A DNA stretch of 64,000 bases from Rubrivivax sp. (GTDB lineage Bacteria; Pseudomonadota; Gammaproteobacteria; Burkholderiales; Burkholderiaceae_C). Under the pieces are notes generated by a model. It ran no database searches. It was not told where the DNA came from and saw nothing but the letters and a program-made list of their open reading frames with translations. The stretch covers positions 21,808 through 85,807 of the forward strand of contig JADCGQ010000010.1 of the NCBI GenBank assembly GCA_020248945.1. The letters run 5' to 3'. Position numbers and translations under genes: made by a program. This document shows, one piece after another, positions 48,033-57,366 of this stretch (the stretch's first letter is position 1; every line of letters begins with the position of its first letter).

Positions 48033-48866
48033 ATGAACCCGCGGCACCTGGGTCACGGCGGCGGCCATTCCACGCTGCAGTCGTCACTGCTGACTCCCCA
48101 CACCGGCCTGGGTGCGCTGCGCGTGGCCACCTACAACATCCACAAGGGCGTGCGCGGCGTCGGCCCGCGCAAGCGGCTGGAGATCCACAACCTCGGCCTG
48201 GCGGTCGAGGCCTTCGACGCCGACCTCGTGTTCCTGCAGGAGGTGCGCCTGTTCCACACCCGCGAGGCGCGCCATTTCGACCGCACGCACTTCGGCTGGC
48301 CGCAACAGGGGCAGGCCGAGTTCCTCGCGCCTGAAGGCTACGAGGTCGCCTACCGCAGCAACGCCTACACCCGCCACGGCGAGCACGGCAACGCGCTGCT
48401 GGCGCGCTGGCCGATGGGCGACATCGGCCACCACGACGTGAGCGACCACCGCTTCGAGCAGCGCGGCCTGCTGCACGTGCCGGTGGCCTGGTCCGGTGTC
48501 ATGGTGCACGCGGTGGTGGTGCACTTCGGCCTCGTGCACCGCAGCCGCGTGCGCCAGGTCGAACGCCTGGCCCGTTACATCGAGCGCCACGTGCCGGCCG
48601 ACGCGCCACTGGTGGTGGCCGGCGACTTCAACGACTGGGGCGAACGGCTCGACGCACCGATGCGCGAAGCCGGCCTGCAGCGGGCCCGCCGGCCCGGTGC
48701 GGGCGCGGCGGCCCAGGCCACGTTTCCGTCGCTGGCGCCGGTGTTCTCGCTCGACCGCTTCTACCTGCGCGGCCTGGCCTGCACGTCCACCATGGTGCCG
48801 CGCGGCATGGCCTGGGCGCGCATGTCCGACCATCTGCCGCTGATTGCCGAGTTGGCGCTGACATGA
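48033..48866 (+). CDS. Endonuclease/exonuclease/phosphatase family protein
   Basis: This 277-residue protein has the EEP fold: LRVATYNIHKGVRG (Asn), DADLVFLQEVRLF (catalytic Glu), VVVHFGLVHRSRVRQVERL (His), VVAGDFNDWGERLD (Asp and Asn) and MSDHLPLIAELAL (Asp-His). All metal-site residues are present. In Burkholderiales it sits next to clsB, suggesting a phospholipid or nucleic-acid phosphodiester role; substrate unknown. It ends right before the palindromic repeat copy 2. Confidence 0.87.
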   Translation: MNPRHLGHGGGHSTLQSSLLTPHTGLGALRVATYNIHKGVRGVGPRKRLEIHNLGLAVEAFDADLVFLQEVRLFHTREARHFDRTHFGWPQQGQAEFLAPEGYEVAYRSNAYTRHGEHGNALLARWPMGDIGHHDVSDHRFEQRGLLHVPVAWSGVMVHAVVVHFGLVHRSRVRQVERLARYIERHVPADAPLVVAGDFNDWGERLDAPMREAGLQRARRPGAGAAAQATFPSLAPVFSLDRFYLRGLACTSTMVPRGMAWARMSDHLPLIAELALT

Positions 48867-48957
48867 AGCCCCCAAGCTCGCTATCGCTCGCTACCCCCCG
48901 AGGGGGCCGTCCGCCAGCGGCCCGGCAAAGCCGGTTCCGCGGCGGGAAGCTTGGTTC
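48867..48957 (+). repeat. Intergenic palindromic repeat, copy 2 (short form)
   Basis: It starts AGCCCCCAAGCTCGCT directly after the upstream stop, like copy 1 at 20068, and then has ACCCCCCGAGGGGGCC and a CGGCCCGGC...AGCCGG end. It lacks the 70-base insert of copy 1. It fills the gap between the EEP gene and clsB. Confidence 0.75.
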
Positions 48958-48975
48958 GGCCTCTCGGAAGGCCAC

Positions 48976-50262
48976 ATGAAGCGCACCCTGCGCGACACGC
49001 TGCGCGAGCTGGCGGGCGTGCCGGTGCCGCGCTTCATGGGGGGCAACGAGGTGGCGCTGCTGCAGGGTGGCGACGAGCTGTTCCCGCGCATGGTGGCGGC
49101 CATCAGCGCGGCGCGGCACGAGGTCTGGCTGGCCACCTACATCTTTCACGACGACCCCGCGGCGCAGACCGTGGCGCAGGCCCTGATCGACGCCGCCGCG
49201 CGTGGCGTGACGGTGCGCGTGGTGATCGACGGCTTCGGCAGCATCAAGTCGCTGCCGGCGGTGCGCGCGCGCTTCGCCGGCAGCGCCGTGCAGCTGGAGG
49301 TGTTTCGCCCGCTCGACCGCTGGTGGGCCTGGCTGCAGCCGGGGCAGCTGCGGCGGCTGCACCAGAAGCTGTGCGTGTGTGACGGCGGCGCCGGCCTCAC
49401 GGCCTTTGTCGGCGGCATCAACCTCATCGACGACCGCCACGACCTGAACCACGGCTGGTGTGATCAACCGCGGCTGGACTTCGCCATCGAGCTGCGCGGC
49501 CCGCTGGCGCTGAGCGCGCGCGCGGCCACGCGGGCGATGTGGGCACGCGCCCACCTGGCGCGCCACTGGCGCAGCGAGTTCCGCATGGCTGCCGCCAGCG
49601 AGCACCCGGTCGGCGAGACCATGGGCCTGCTGCAGCAGCTGCGCGGACCGGCGGCGCTGGAGCTGGACGAGGCCATCGACGACCCGCGCCCGATGCGCGC
49701 CGCCTTCCTGGTGCGCGACAACCTGCGCCAGCGCCGCGTCATCGAGCGCAGCTTCACCGAGGCCATCGGCCGTGCCCGCGAATCGGTGGACATCGCCGTG
49801 CCCTACTTCTACCCGGGCCACCGCTTCCGCCGTGCGCTGCGCGCGGCGGCGCAGCGGGGTGTGCGCGTGCGCCTGCTGCTGCAGGGCAAGGTCGACTACC
49901 GCATCGCCGCGCTGGCGGCGCAGGCCGTGTACGACGAGCTGCGCGGCCACGGCGTGCAGATCTTCGAGTACACGCCGGCGTTCCTGCACGCCAAGGTGGC
50001 GCGCGTCGACGACGACTGGGCCACGGTCGGCAGCAGCAACATCGACCCGCTGAGCCTGCTGCTCAACCTGGAGGCCAACGTGGTGGTGCGCGACGCCGGC
50101 TTCTCACACCAGCTGGCCCAGCGTTTCGACGCGGCGTTCGCCTTGTCGACACAGGTCACCGAGCCCATGCGCCGAGGCCTGCGCGGCTGGCTCACCCGGG
50201 TCGTCGTGGCCTCGGCGGCGACGCTGTACCTGCGTGTGGCCGGGATCACCGGGCGCTACTAG
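48976..50262 (+). CDS. clsB: Cardiolipin synthase ClsB
   Basis: The 428-residue phospholipase-D superfamily enzyme has two HKD motifs: HQKLCVCD near residue 130 and HAKVARVDDDWATVGSSN near 340. Between them are AFVGGINLIDDRH and DIAVPYFYPGHRFRRAL. It forms cardiolipin from two phosphatidylglycerols or related substrates at the inner membrane. A GGAAGG site lies about 6 bases before the ATG. No N-terminal membrane helices are seen, which fits the ClsB type. Confidence 0.9.
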   Translation: MKRTLRDTLRELAGVPVPRFMGGNEVALLQGGDELFPRMVAAISAARHEVWLATYIFHDDPAAQTVAQALIDAAARGVTVRVVIDGFGSIKSLPAVRARFAGSAVQLEVFRPLDRWWAWLQPGQLRRLHQKLCVCDGGAGLTAFVGGINLIDDRHDLNHGWCDQPRLDFAIELRGPLALSARAATRAMWARAHLARHWRSEFRMAAASEHPVGETMGLLQQLRGPAALELDEAIDDPRPMRAAFLVRDNLRQRRVIERSFTEAIGRARESVDIAVPYFYPGHRFRRALRAAAQRGVRVRLLLQGKVDYRIAALAAQAVYDELRGHGVQIFEYTPAFLHAKVARVDDDWATVGSSNIDPLSLLLNLEANVVVRDAGFSHQLAQRFDAAFALSTQVTEPMRRGLRGWLTRVVVASAATLYLRVAGITGRY

Positions 50263-50325
50263 GACGGTGCGCCACCCGGGGCCGGAAACCACCGCTTGCC
50301 CCAGCCCGATGGGAGAATCTTCGAC

Positions 50326-51375
50326 ATGAGCGCAACCCATCAGCACGCCGGCTCCCTCACCATCCGCCGTCCCGACGACTGGCATCTGCACCTGCGCGAC
50401 GGCACCGCATTGGCCGCCGTGCTGCCGGCCACGGCGCGCCAGTTCGCGCGCGCCATTGTCATGCCCAACCTGCGGCCGCCGGTCACCACGGCCGCGGCCG
50501 CCGTGGCCTACCGTGAGCGCATCCTGGCCTGCCTGCCCGCCCGCATGCAGTTCGAGCCGCTGATGACGCTGTACCTGACCGACAACACGCCGCCCGAGGA
50601 GATCGTGCGCGCCAAGGCGGCCGGCGTCGTGGCGCTCAAGCTCTACCCGGCCGGGGCCACCACCAACAGCGATGCCGGCGTTACCGACATCCGCAAGACC
50701 TACGCCACGCTCGAGGCCATGCAGCGCGAAGGCCTGCTGCTGCTGGTGCACGGCGAAGTCACCGACGGCGAGATCGACGTCTTCGACCGCGAGGCCGTGT
50801 TCATCGAGCGCGTGATGCAGCCGCTGCGGCGCGACTTCCCCGGCCTGCGCGTGGTGTTCGAGCACATCACCACCGCCGATGCCGCGCAGTACGTGGCCGA
50901 GGCCGGCCCGCTGACGGCGGCCACGCTCACCGCGCACCACCTGCTCTACAACCGCAACGCGCTGTTTGTGGGCGGCCTGCGCCCGCACTACTACTGCCTG
51001 CCGGTGCTGAAGAAGGAGCGCCATCGCCAGGCGCTGGTGGCCGCGGCCACGTCGGGCAGCCCGAAGTTCTTTCTCGGCACTGACAGCGCCCCGCACGCGG
51101 CGCAGCTCAAGGAGCAGAGCATCTGCGGCGCCGGCTGCTACACCGCGCCGGTGGCCCTGGAGCTCTACGCCGAGGCCTTCGAGGCCGTCGGCGCGCTGCA
51201 CCAGCTCGAAGGCTTCGCCAGCGAGCACGGCCCGCGCTTCTATGGCCTGCCGCTGAACGAGGGCACGGTGACGCTGAAGCGCCAGCCGCAGACGCTGCCC
51301 GAATCGCTGCCCTTCGGCGACGCCGTCATCAAGCCGCTGCGCGCCGGCGAAACCCTGAACTGGACCCTGACATGA
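50326..51375 (+). CDS. pyrC: Dihydroorotase
   Basis: A 349-residue type II dihydroorotase for pyrimidine synthesis. Metal-site pieces are [54 protein letters not shown] and [15 protein letters not shown]. The metal-bridging lysine is in [19 protein letters not shown]. The stop overlaps the next ATG by four bases (ATGA). Confidence 0.96.
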   Translation: MSATHQHAGSLTIRRPDDWHLHLRDGTALAAVLPATARQFARAIVMPNLRPPVTTAAAAVAYRERILACLPARMQFEPLMTLYLTDNTPPEEIVRAKAAGVVALKLYPAGATTNSDAGVTDIRKTYATLEAMQREGLLLLVHGEVTDGEIDVFDREAVFIERVMQPLRRDFPGLRVVFEHITTADAAQYVAEAGPLTAATLTAHHLLYNRNALFVGGLRPHYYCLPVLKKERHRQALVAAATSGSPKFFLGTDSAPHAAQLKEQSICGAGCYTAPVALELYAEAFEAVGALHQLEGFASEHGPRFYGLPLNEGTVTLKRQPQTLPESLPFGDAVIKPLRAGETLNWTLT

Positions 51376-52331
51376 GCAACCCCGAGCGCGTGATGCTGCT
51401 GATCGACGCCGACAACGTGTCGATCGACATCATGGAGCAGGCCATCCGCCTGCTGCTCAACCAGCACGGCGGCCTGCACGTGCGCCGCGCGTACTGCACG
51501 GCCGAAAGCGCCGTCAAGCACCAGGCGGCGTTCAAGCGCCTGGGCATCAAGCCGATGGTCAATCTGGCCGCCGGCAAGAACAGCACCGACATCGCACTCG
51601 CCGTCGACGCCATCGACCTGGTGCTGGCCGAGCGGCCCGACGTGGTGGTGATCGCCAGCAGCGACAGCGACTTCGCGCCGCTGGTGCAGCGCCTGCGCGA
51701 GAAGGGCTGTGTCGTGCGCGGCATCGGCCAGAAGGGCAAGACGGGCGACGAGACGCAGGACGTCTACGACGACTACACGGTGCTGGAGCACCACAAGTCC
51801 GAGGCCACGACGGCGGCGCGCAAAGCGCCCGCACGCAAGACCGCCGCGCGCAAGACGGCCGTGGCCAAGGCGCCGGCCGCCAAGAAGGTGGCGACGAAGC
51901 GGAGCCCCTCGAAGAAGGCCGCTTCGGCAGAAGCCGCGGCAGCCGCGGCAGCCGCGGCGCCCGCGGTGCCCGCAGGTCCGGCCGAGGACGCGCAGCCCGC
52001 GGGCAAGCCGGCCCCCAGGGCCGCCGCCAAGACCGCCGCCCGCAAGACGGCGCGCAAAGCCGCACCGACGGCGCCGATGCCCGCGGACGTGGCGCCGGCA
52101 GGTACGCCGCCGTCCCCGCCGCCCGCCGACACCCGCATCGACGCCGTGCTGGCCGTGCTGCCCGAGCTGGCCGCCGGCCAGTCGCTGGCGCTCAACGTGG
52201 CGGTGCAGCGCCTGCGCGAGGCCCAGCTGCTGGGCCGCAACACGCCGTCGACCAAGTTCTTCGCCGCGTTGGCCGATCGTTTCGAGCTGCGCCCGGCCGG
52301 CAAGCCCACCCAGGTGCTGCTGCGCCGCTGA
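51372..52331 (+). CDS. NYN-domain (LabA/PIN-like) protein with Lys/Ala linker and C-terminal LOTUS-like domain
   Basis: A 319-residue protein. Residues 1-140 form a NYN nuclease-like domain: [36 protein letters not shown] and [29 protein letters not shown], with conserved acidic residues at DADN, STD and DSD. A disordered linker follows (about 145-250), made of repeated Ala-Lys-Arg units such as RKTAARKTA and then Pro-rich stretches. The last 65 residues ([19 protein letters not shown]...) resemble an OST-HTH/LOTUS RNA-binding module. This combination suggests RNA binding or cleavage. It overlaps pyrC by four bases. Confidence 0.85.
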   Translation: MSNPERVMLLIDADNVSIDIMEQAIRLLLNQHGGLHVRRAYCTAESAVKHQAAFKRLGIKPMVNLAAGKNSTDIALAVDAIDLVLAERPDVVVIASSDSDFAPLVQRLREKGCVVRGIGQKGKTGDETQDVYDDYTVLEHHKSEATTAARKAPARKTAARKTAVAKAPAAKKVATKRSPSKKAASAEAAAAAAAAAPAVPAGPAEDAQPAGKPAPRAAAKTAARKTARKAAPTAPMPADVAPAGTPPSPPPADTRIDAVLAVLPELAAGQSLALNVAVQRLREAQLLGRNTPSTKFFAALADRFELRPAGKPTQVLLRR

Positions 52332-52441
52332 GAACCCCTACGCCGGGCCGGACTCCTTGAAGCGCCAGGGTCCGCCCTAACATCCCCTCCTGTCGGAGTT
52401 CGCAGTGCCCCATCGGGGCCGCTCCCACCTGCTGAAAGACC

Positions 52442-53317
52442 ATGAAACGCATCGTCCTGTTCGTCGTCACCAACCTGGCCGTGATGCTGGTGCTGGGCCT
52501 GGCCGTGCATCTTCTCGGGCTCAACCGTTTCCTCACCGCCAACGGCCTGAATCTGCCGATGCTGCTGGGCTTCGCGGCCGTCATGGGCTTCGGCGGCGCG
52601 GCGATCTCGCTGCTGATCAGCAAGCCGATGGCCAAGTGGACCACGCGCGCCCAGATCATCAACAACAGCACCGACCCCACGCATCGCTGGATCGTGCAGA
52701 CGGTGGAGCGCTTCTCGCAGAAGGCCGGCATCGGCATGCCCGAAGTCGCCATCTACGAGGGCGAGCCCAACGCCTTTGCCACCGGCGCCTTCAAGAACTC
52801 TGCCCTGGTGGCGGTGAGCACCGGCCTGCTGCACAGCATGAACCGCGACGAAGTCGAGGCCGTCATCGGCCACGAGGTCGCGCACGTGGCCAACGGCGAC
52901 ATGGTCACGCTGGCGCTGATCCAGGGCGTGATGAACACCTTCGTCGTGTTCCTGTCGCGCGTGATCGGCTACTTCGTCGACAAGGTCATCCTGCGCAACA
53001 CGAACGACGGCCCGGGCATCGGCTACTACGTCACGACCATCGTGCTCGACATCGTGCTGGGCGTGCTGGCGGCCATCGTCGTGTCGTGGTTCTCGCGCCA
53101 GCGCGAGTTCCGGGCCGATGCGAGCGCGGCGCAGCTCATGGGCCGCAAGCAGCCGATGATCAACGCACTGGCCCGCCTGGGCGGCATGGATCCGGGCCAG
53201 TTGCCGTCGAGCGTGCAGAACATGGGCATCAACTCGCGCCCGAGCGGGCTGATGGCGCTGTTCAGCAGCCACCCGCCGATCGAAGACCGCATCCGCGCGC
53301 TGCAGCAGGGCAGCTGA
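52442..53317 (+). CDS. htpX: Membrane zinc protease HtpX
   Basis: This 291-residue M48B protease of the inner membrane has the zinc site [13 protein letters not shown] (His144-Glu-x-x-His148). Helices lie at residues 5-25 and 35-55, with two more after the active site. The third ligand is in [14 protein letters not shown]. It degrades misfolded membrane proteins with FtsH. A strong terminator follows 20 bases later. Confidence 0.95.
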   Translation: MKRIVLFVVTNLAVMLVLGLAVHLLGLNRFLTANGLNLPMLLGFAAVMGFGGAAISLLISKPMAKWTTRAQIINNSTDPTHRWIVQTVERFSQKAGIGMPEVAIYEGEPNAFATGAFKNSALVAVSTGLLHSMNRDEVEAVIGHEVAHVANGDMVTLALIQGVMNTFVVFLSRVIGYFVDKVILRNTNDGPGIGYYVTTIVLDIVLGVLAAIVVSWFSRQREFRADASAAQLMGRKQPMINALARLGGMDPGQLPSSVQNMGINSRPSGLMALFSSHPPIEDRIRALQQGS

Positions 53318-53336
53318 GTCGCGCGCTCGTGAGATG

Positions 53337-53361
53337 AAGGCCGCCTTCGGGCGGCCTTTTT
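53337..53361 (+). terminator. Rho-independent terminator after htpX
   Basis: Stem GGCCGCC / GGCGGCC (53339-53345, 53350-53356) with loop TTCG, followed by five T residues. It is a textbook intrinsic terminator, 20 bases after the htpX stop. Confidence 0.9.
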
Positions 53362-53370
53362 CATGGGCCC

Positions 53371-53490
53371 CTTCGGCAGGCTCAGGGGGGGCTTCGACAG
53401 GCTCAGCCCGAACGGAGCGTGGGTTCAGCCCGTCCACCCCCACCCGTTCGCCCTGAGCAGGGGGCTGAGCCTGTCGAAGCCCCCGTGTCG
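53371..53490. repeat. REP-like inverted repeat cluster (TTCGACAGGCTCAG type)
   Basis: TTCGACAGGCTCAGCCCGAACGG occurs near 53393 with an inverted partner, CTGAGCCTGTCGAAGC, near 53465-53480, and a degenerate copy (CTTCGGCAGGCTCAG) near 53371. The two arms can pair to a long hairpin. Such elements are widespread in Burkholderiales and Xanthomonas intergenic regions. No REP-associated transposase gene is in the window. Confidence 0.7.
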
Positions 53491-53511
53491 AAGGGCCGCT
53501 GCCGGAGCGCG

Positions 53512-54102
53512 CTACCTCCCAGCCCGCGGCACCCGCCCCATCAGATAGAACTCATCGTTCGGCCGCATCCCCGTGAGATTGGCCATGCGGTTGGAGAGCC
53601 CGAAAAACGCCGCAATGGCGCCGATGTCCCAGGCATCCTCGTCATCGAATCCGTGCGCGCGCAGTGCCGCGAAGTCGGCCTCGTCGAGGGTGTGCGAGGC
53701 CGTCGTCACCTTCATCGCAAAGTCGAGCATCGCGCGCTGGCGCGGCGTGATCGGCGCCTTGCGGTGGTTGACCGCGATCTGGTCGGCCAGCAGCGGCGCC
53801 TTCTCGTAGACACGCAGGATGGCGCCGTGCGCCACCACGCAGTACAGGCACTGGTTGGCGGCGCTGGTGGCGACGATGATCATCTCTCGCTCGCCCTTGC
53901 TGAGCGAGCCGGTGTCCTTGAGCAGCAGCGCATCGTGGTAGGCCATGAAGGCGCGCCACTCGGCGGGCCGGTGCGCCAGTGCCAGAAACACGTTCGGCAC
54001 GAAGCCGGCCTTGGCCTGCACCTCGAGGATGCGCGTGCGCAGGTCTTCGGGCAGGCCGGTCAGTTCGGGCACGGGGTAGCGGCTGATCGGGGGCGTGCTC
54101 AT
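53512..54102 (-). CDS. Peroxidase-related (AhpD/CMD family) enzyme
   Basis: The 196-residue all-helical protein carries the AhpD-like signature ANQCLYCVVAHGAILRVYEK, with the CxxC plus His redox triad. It starts SRYPVPELTGLPEDLRTRI and has VPNVFLALAHRPAEWRAFMAYHDALL before the active site. It should act in peroxide or thiol redox defence. The start at 54102 was chosen because the family begins there; an upstream ATG overlaps the ABC exporter gene. It is encoded downstream of that exporter. Confidence 0.88.
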   Translation of the reverse strand: MSTPPISRYPVPELTGLPEDLRTRILEVQAKAGFVPNVFLALAHRPAEWRAFMAYHDALLLKDTGSLSKGEREMIIVATSAANQCLYCVVAHGAILRVYEKAPLLADQIAVNHRKAPITPRQRAMLDFAMKVTTASHTLDEADFAALRAHGFDDEDAWDIGAIAAFFGLSNRMANLTGMRPNDEFYLMGRVPRAGR

Positions 54103-54115
54103 CGGGGGGTGTCCT

Positions 54116-55840
54116 TCAGGTCTTGAACTGCATCGCGTGCAGCCGCGCATACACGCCGCCGGCGGCCAGCAGTTCGGCGTGCGTGCCTTGTTCGACGAGA
54201 TGGCCGCCCTCGAGCGCCACCACGCGGTCGGCGTTTTCGATGGTCGACAGCCGGTGCGCGATGACCAGCGTCGTGCGGCCCTTCATCAGCCGCTCCAGCG
54301 CGTCCTGCACGGCGCGCTCGCTCTCGCTGTCGAGCGCCGAGGTGGCCTCGTCGAGGATGAGCACCGGCGCGTCCTTGGCCACCGCGCGGGCGATGGCCAG
54401 GCGCTGGCGCTGCCCGCCCGAGAGCTGGCTGCCGTTGTGGCCGATGGCCGTATCCAGGCCGTCGGGCAGCGACTCCACGAACTCCAGCAGGTTGGCCGCC
54501 GCCAGCGCCGCGCGCACCTGCTCGCGTGGCATCGGCGCACCCAGGCTCACGTTGGCCGCGACGCTGTCGTTGAACAGCACCACGTCCTGGCTCACGAGCG
54601 CGAACTGCCGGCGCAGCGCGTGCATGTCCCAGTCGGCCAGCGGCACGCCGTCGAGCGTGATGCGGCCGCTCGTGGGTTGCAGAAATCGCGGCAGCAGGTT
54701 CACGAGCGTGGTCTTGCCCGCGCCCGAGGGCCCCACCAGCGCCACCGCCTCGCCGGGGCGGATGACGAGGTCGATGCCGGCCAGCGCGGGCGGTGCATCG
54801 TCGCGCCACGACAGGCCCACGTTCTCGAATCGGATCTCGCCGGCCGCGCGCCCGCCGTCGTGCGTGCCGCCCACCTCGACCGCGGTGTGCTCGATGTGAT
54901 CGAGCCCACGTTCGACGGCGGCCAGGCCGCGCGTCAGCGGCGCCATCACGTCCGACAGGTGCTTCACCGGCGCAATCAGCTGCAGCATGGCCATCACGAA
55001 GGCCACGAAGCTGCCCACCGTGGCGCCGCCCTGGCTGCTCTGCCACAGCGCCACGGTGATGACGCCGCTCAAGGCGCAGGCCGCCAGCATCTGCGTCACC
55101 GGCGTCATGCTGGCGGCCGCGACCACGCCCTTCAGCGTGAGCCGGCGCACCACATCGGCACGGTCGAAGAAGCGCCCGGCCTGCTGCGGCTCGGCGCCGT
55201 GCAGGCGCACGATGCGCCAGGCCAGCATGTTCTCTTCCACCACGTAGGCCAGCGAGTCGGTGGCCTTCTGCGCCTCTACCGTGAGGCGGTGCAACCGCTT
55301 GCCGAGCACGCGCATCACCAGCGCCACGGCCGGGAACAGCAACGCCACCACCAGCGTGAGCTGCCAGTTCAGCCACAGCAGATAGCCCATCAGCGCCACC
55401 AGCGTGAGCGTGTCGCGCACCAGGGTGAGCAGGCAGCCCACGAGCGTGGTGACGCCGCCCTGCGTCTCGTAGACGAGGGTGTTGGTCATGCTGCTCGCGC
55501 TGCTGCGCGAGAACAGACCCGGCTCGTTGGCCAGGAGCCGCGCGAACAGGTGCTCGCGCAGCTTCAGCACCGTGCGCGTGGCCGTCCAGGCCAGGCCGTA
55601 CTGCGAGATGAAGCCCGAGAGGCTGCGGATCGCGAACAGGCCGATGATGGCCGCAGGCACCATCCACAGCTGCAAGGTGCCGGCCGTGAAGCCCTGGTCG
55701 AGCAGCCGGCTCATCAGCGCCGGGATCAGCGGTTCGGTGATGGCCGTGACCACTGCGCCGCCCACGGCGGCCACCAGCCCGGCGTGGCTTCCGCGGAGGT
55801 AGGGCTTGATCCGCGCAAGGCGCTGCAGCAAAGACGGCAT
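54116..55840 (-). CDS. msbA: MsbA-type ABC lipid/lipid A exporter
   Basis: A 574-residue half-transporter. It has six membrane helices (about 20-310) and then an ATPase domain with Walker A GPSGAGKTTLVNLL, Q-loop LVSQDVVLFNDSV, signature [14 protein letters not shown], Walker B VLILDEATSALDSESE and switch His in TLVIAHRLST. The family moves core lipid A across the inner membrane. It is divergent from tolB, sharing about 100 bases of promoter space, and the AhpD-like gene follows after 13 bases. Confidence 0.9.
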   Translation of the reverse strand: MPSLLQRLARIKPYLRGSHAGLVAAVGGAVVTAITEPLIPALMSRLLDQGFTAGTLQLWMVPAAIIGLFAIRSLSGFISQYGLAWTATRTVLKLREHLFARLLANEPGLFSRSSASSMTNTLVYETQGGVTTLVGCLLTLVRDTLTLVALMGYLLWLNWQLTLVVALLFPAVALVMRVLGKRLHRLTVEAQKATDSLAYVVEENMLAWRIVRLHGAEPQQAGRFFDRADVVRRLTLKGVVAAASMTPVTQMLAACALSGVITVALWQSSQGGATVGSFVAFVMAMLQLIAPVKHLSDVMAPLTRGLAAVERGLDHIEHTAVEVGGTHDGGRAAGEIRFENVGLSWRDDAPPALAGIDLVIRPGEAVALVGPSGAGKTTLVNLLPRFLQPTSGRITLDGVPLADWDMHALRRQFALVSQDVVLFNDSVAANVSLGAPMPREQVRAALAAANLLEFVESLPDGLDTAIGHNGSQLSGGQRQRLAIARAVAKDAPVLILDEATSALDSESERAVQDALERLMKGRTTLVIAHRLSTIENADRVVALEGGHLVEQGTHAELLAAGGVYARLHAMQFKT

Positions 55841-55920
55841 TCGGCTGGTTCTGAAGGAAGCGGCCGCATTATCGGCGGGTGCACTTGCGCCTCGTCACCG
55901 GGCTCGCTGGGGTCGCTGCC

Positions 55921-55926
55921 TACAAT
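55921..55926 (+). promoter_or_regulatory. Candidate -10 element of tolB, very short leader
   Basis: TACAAT lies 12 bases before the tolB ATG, so transcription would start about 6 bases upstream of it. No ribosome site is seen in between, and no -35 is obvious. Confidence 0.4.
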
Positions 55927-55938
55927 CCCGGCGACGTG

Positions 55939-57270
55939 ATGCACGCACTTCCTCCCCCCCAACACAACCATGGGCCGCCAGCGGCCTGGAACCGACGCCA
56001 CTGGCTGCAGGCCTCGGGCGCGGCACTGGCGCTGGGCCCGGCGGCTGCGCTGGCGCAGTTGCGGGTCGAGATCACCGGCGTCGGCGCCACGCAGATCCCC
56101 GTGGCCCTGGCGCCGTTCCGCGACGAGCCCGCCATCGGCACGGCGCTGTCGGCCATCATCAAGGCCAACCTCGAACGCAGCGGGGCCTTCCGCATCATCG
56201 GCGTGCCGCCGGGCCTGGATGAGCGCAGCACGCCCGATCTGCCCGCCTTCCGCGGCCAGGGCGCCGATGCGCTGGTGGCCGGCTCGCTCACGCGGCTGGC
56301 CGACGGCCGCATCGACGTGCGCATGCGCCTGTGGGACGCCGTGCGCGGCACCGACCTGCTCGGCCAGAGCAACGTCGTGCTGCCGGCCGATCTGCGGCTG
56401 GCGGCGCACCGCATCTCCGACCAGATCCACGAAAAGCTCACCGGCGAGCGCGGTGTGTTCGCCACGCGCATCGCCTACGTGCTGCGCACCGGCCGCCGTT
56501 TCACGCTGCACATCACCGACCCCGACGGCGAAGGCGGCCAGATCGCGCTGGCCAGCCCCGAGCCCATCATCAGCCCGGCCTGGAGCCCCGACGGCAAGCG
56601 CCTGGCCTACGTCTCCTTCGAAACGCAGAAGGCCGTGGTCTGGGTGCAAGACGTCGCCACCGGCGCGCGCCGCGTGCTTGCCGACTTCCGCGGCAGCAAC
56701 AGCGCGCCGGCCTGGAGCCCCGACGGCCGCCGCCTGGTGGTGACGCTCTCGCGCGACGGCCCGGCGCAATTGCACCTGATCAACGCCGAGGGCGGCGGTG
56801 CGCCGCAGCGCCTCACGACCAGCGGCGCCATCGACACCGAGGCCGTGTGGAGCGCCGACGGCGCTTTCGTCTACTTCGTCAGCGACCGCGGCGGCGGCCC
56901 CCAGGTCTACCGCGTGGCCGTGGGTGCCAGTGGCGGCGGCGCGGTGGAGCGCATCACCTTCCAGGGCGACTACAACATCAGCCCCGCCATCAGCCCCGAC
57001 GGCCGCCAGCTGGCCTACGTGTCGCGTCAGGGCGGTGCCTTCAGGCTGATGCTGCAAGAGCTGCCTGGCGGCACGCCGCTGGCCCTGACCGACACGCGCG
57101 ACGACGAAAGCCCGAGCTTTGCGCCGAATGGCCGCCTGATCGTCTACGCCACCCGCCAGCCGGGCGGCGACGTGTTGATGACCACCACGCTGGATGGCAA
57201 GATCAAGACACGCCTGCTGTCCAGCGGTGCCGACATGAGGGAACCCGCCTGGGGTCCTTTTGGTCGATAG
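55939..57270 (+). CDS. tolB: Tol-Pal system beta-propeller protein TolB
   Basis: The 443-residue periplasmic protein has an N-terminal domain (LRVEITGVGATQIPVALAPF) and a six-bladed propeller with repeated SPDG blades: PAWSPDGKRLAYVS, PAWSPDGRRLVVT, AVWSADGAFVYFVS, PAISPDGRQLAYVS and PSFAPNGRLIVYAT. The export signal contains RRHWLQASGAALALGPAAALA, with a twin Arg that could be Tat or Sec. It works with Pal for outer-membrane constriction at division. GTG just upstream is an alternative start. The tolQRA genes are not next to it. Confidence 0.93.
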   Translation: MHALPPPQHNHGPPAAWNRRHWLQASGAALALGPAAALAQLRVEITGVGATQIPVALAPFRDEPAIGTALSAIIKANLERSGAFRIIGVPPGLDERSTPDLPAFRGQGADALVAGSLTRLADGRIDVRMRLWDAVRGTDLLGQSNVVLPADLRLAAHRISDQIHEKLTGERGVFATRIAYVLRTGRRFTLHITDPDGEGGQIALASPEPIISPAWSPDGKRLAYVSFETQKAVVWVQDVATGARRVLADFRGSNSAPAWSPDGRRLVVTLSRDGPAQLHLINAEGGGAPQRLTTSGAIDTEAVWSADGAFVYFVSDRGGGPQVYRVAVGASGGGAVERITFQGDYNISPAISPDGRQLAYVSRQGGAFRLMLQELPGGTPLALTDTRDDESPSFAPNGRLIVYATRQPGGDVLMTTTLDGKIKTRLLSSGADMREPAWGPFGR

Positions 57271-57366
57271 CACGCGGGCTGACATCCTTGCACAAGGCCC
57301 GTGGCGCCGGTCGCTTCGACCGGCACCGACTCCATCCGAAAACCCGCCCTTGAAACGGAACGCCCG

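Noticed and set aside
51800..52090. Repetitive Lys/Ala codons as a possible tandem DNA repeat or CRISPR-like array
   Set aside because: The units are irregular, in frame, and part of the linker of a NYN protein; no constant repeat with unique spacers.
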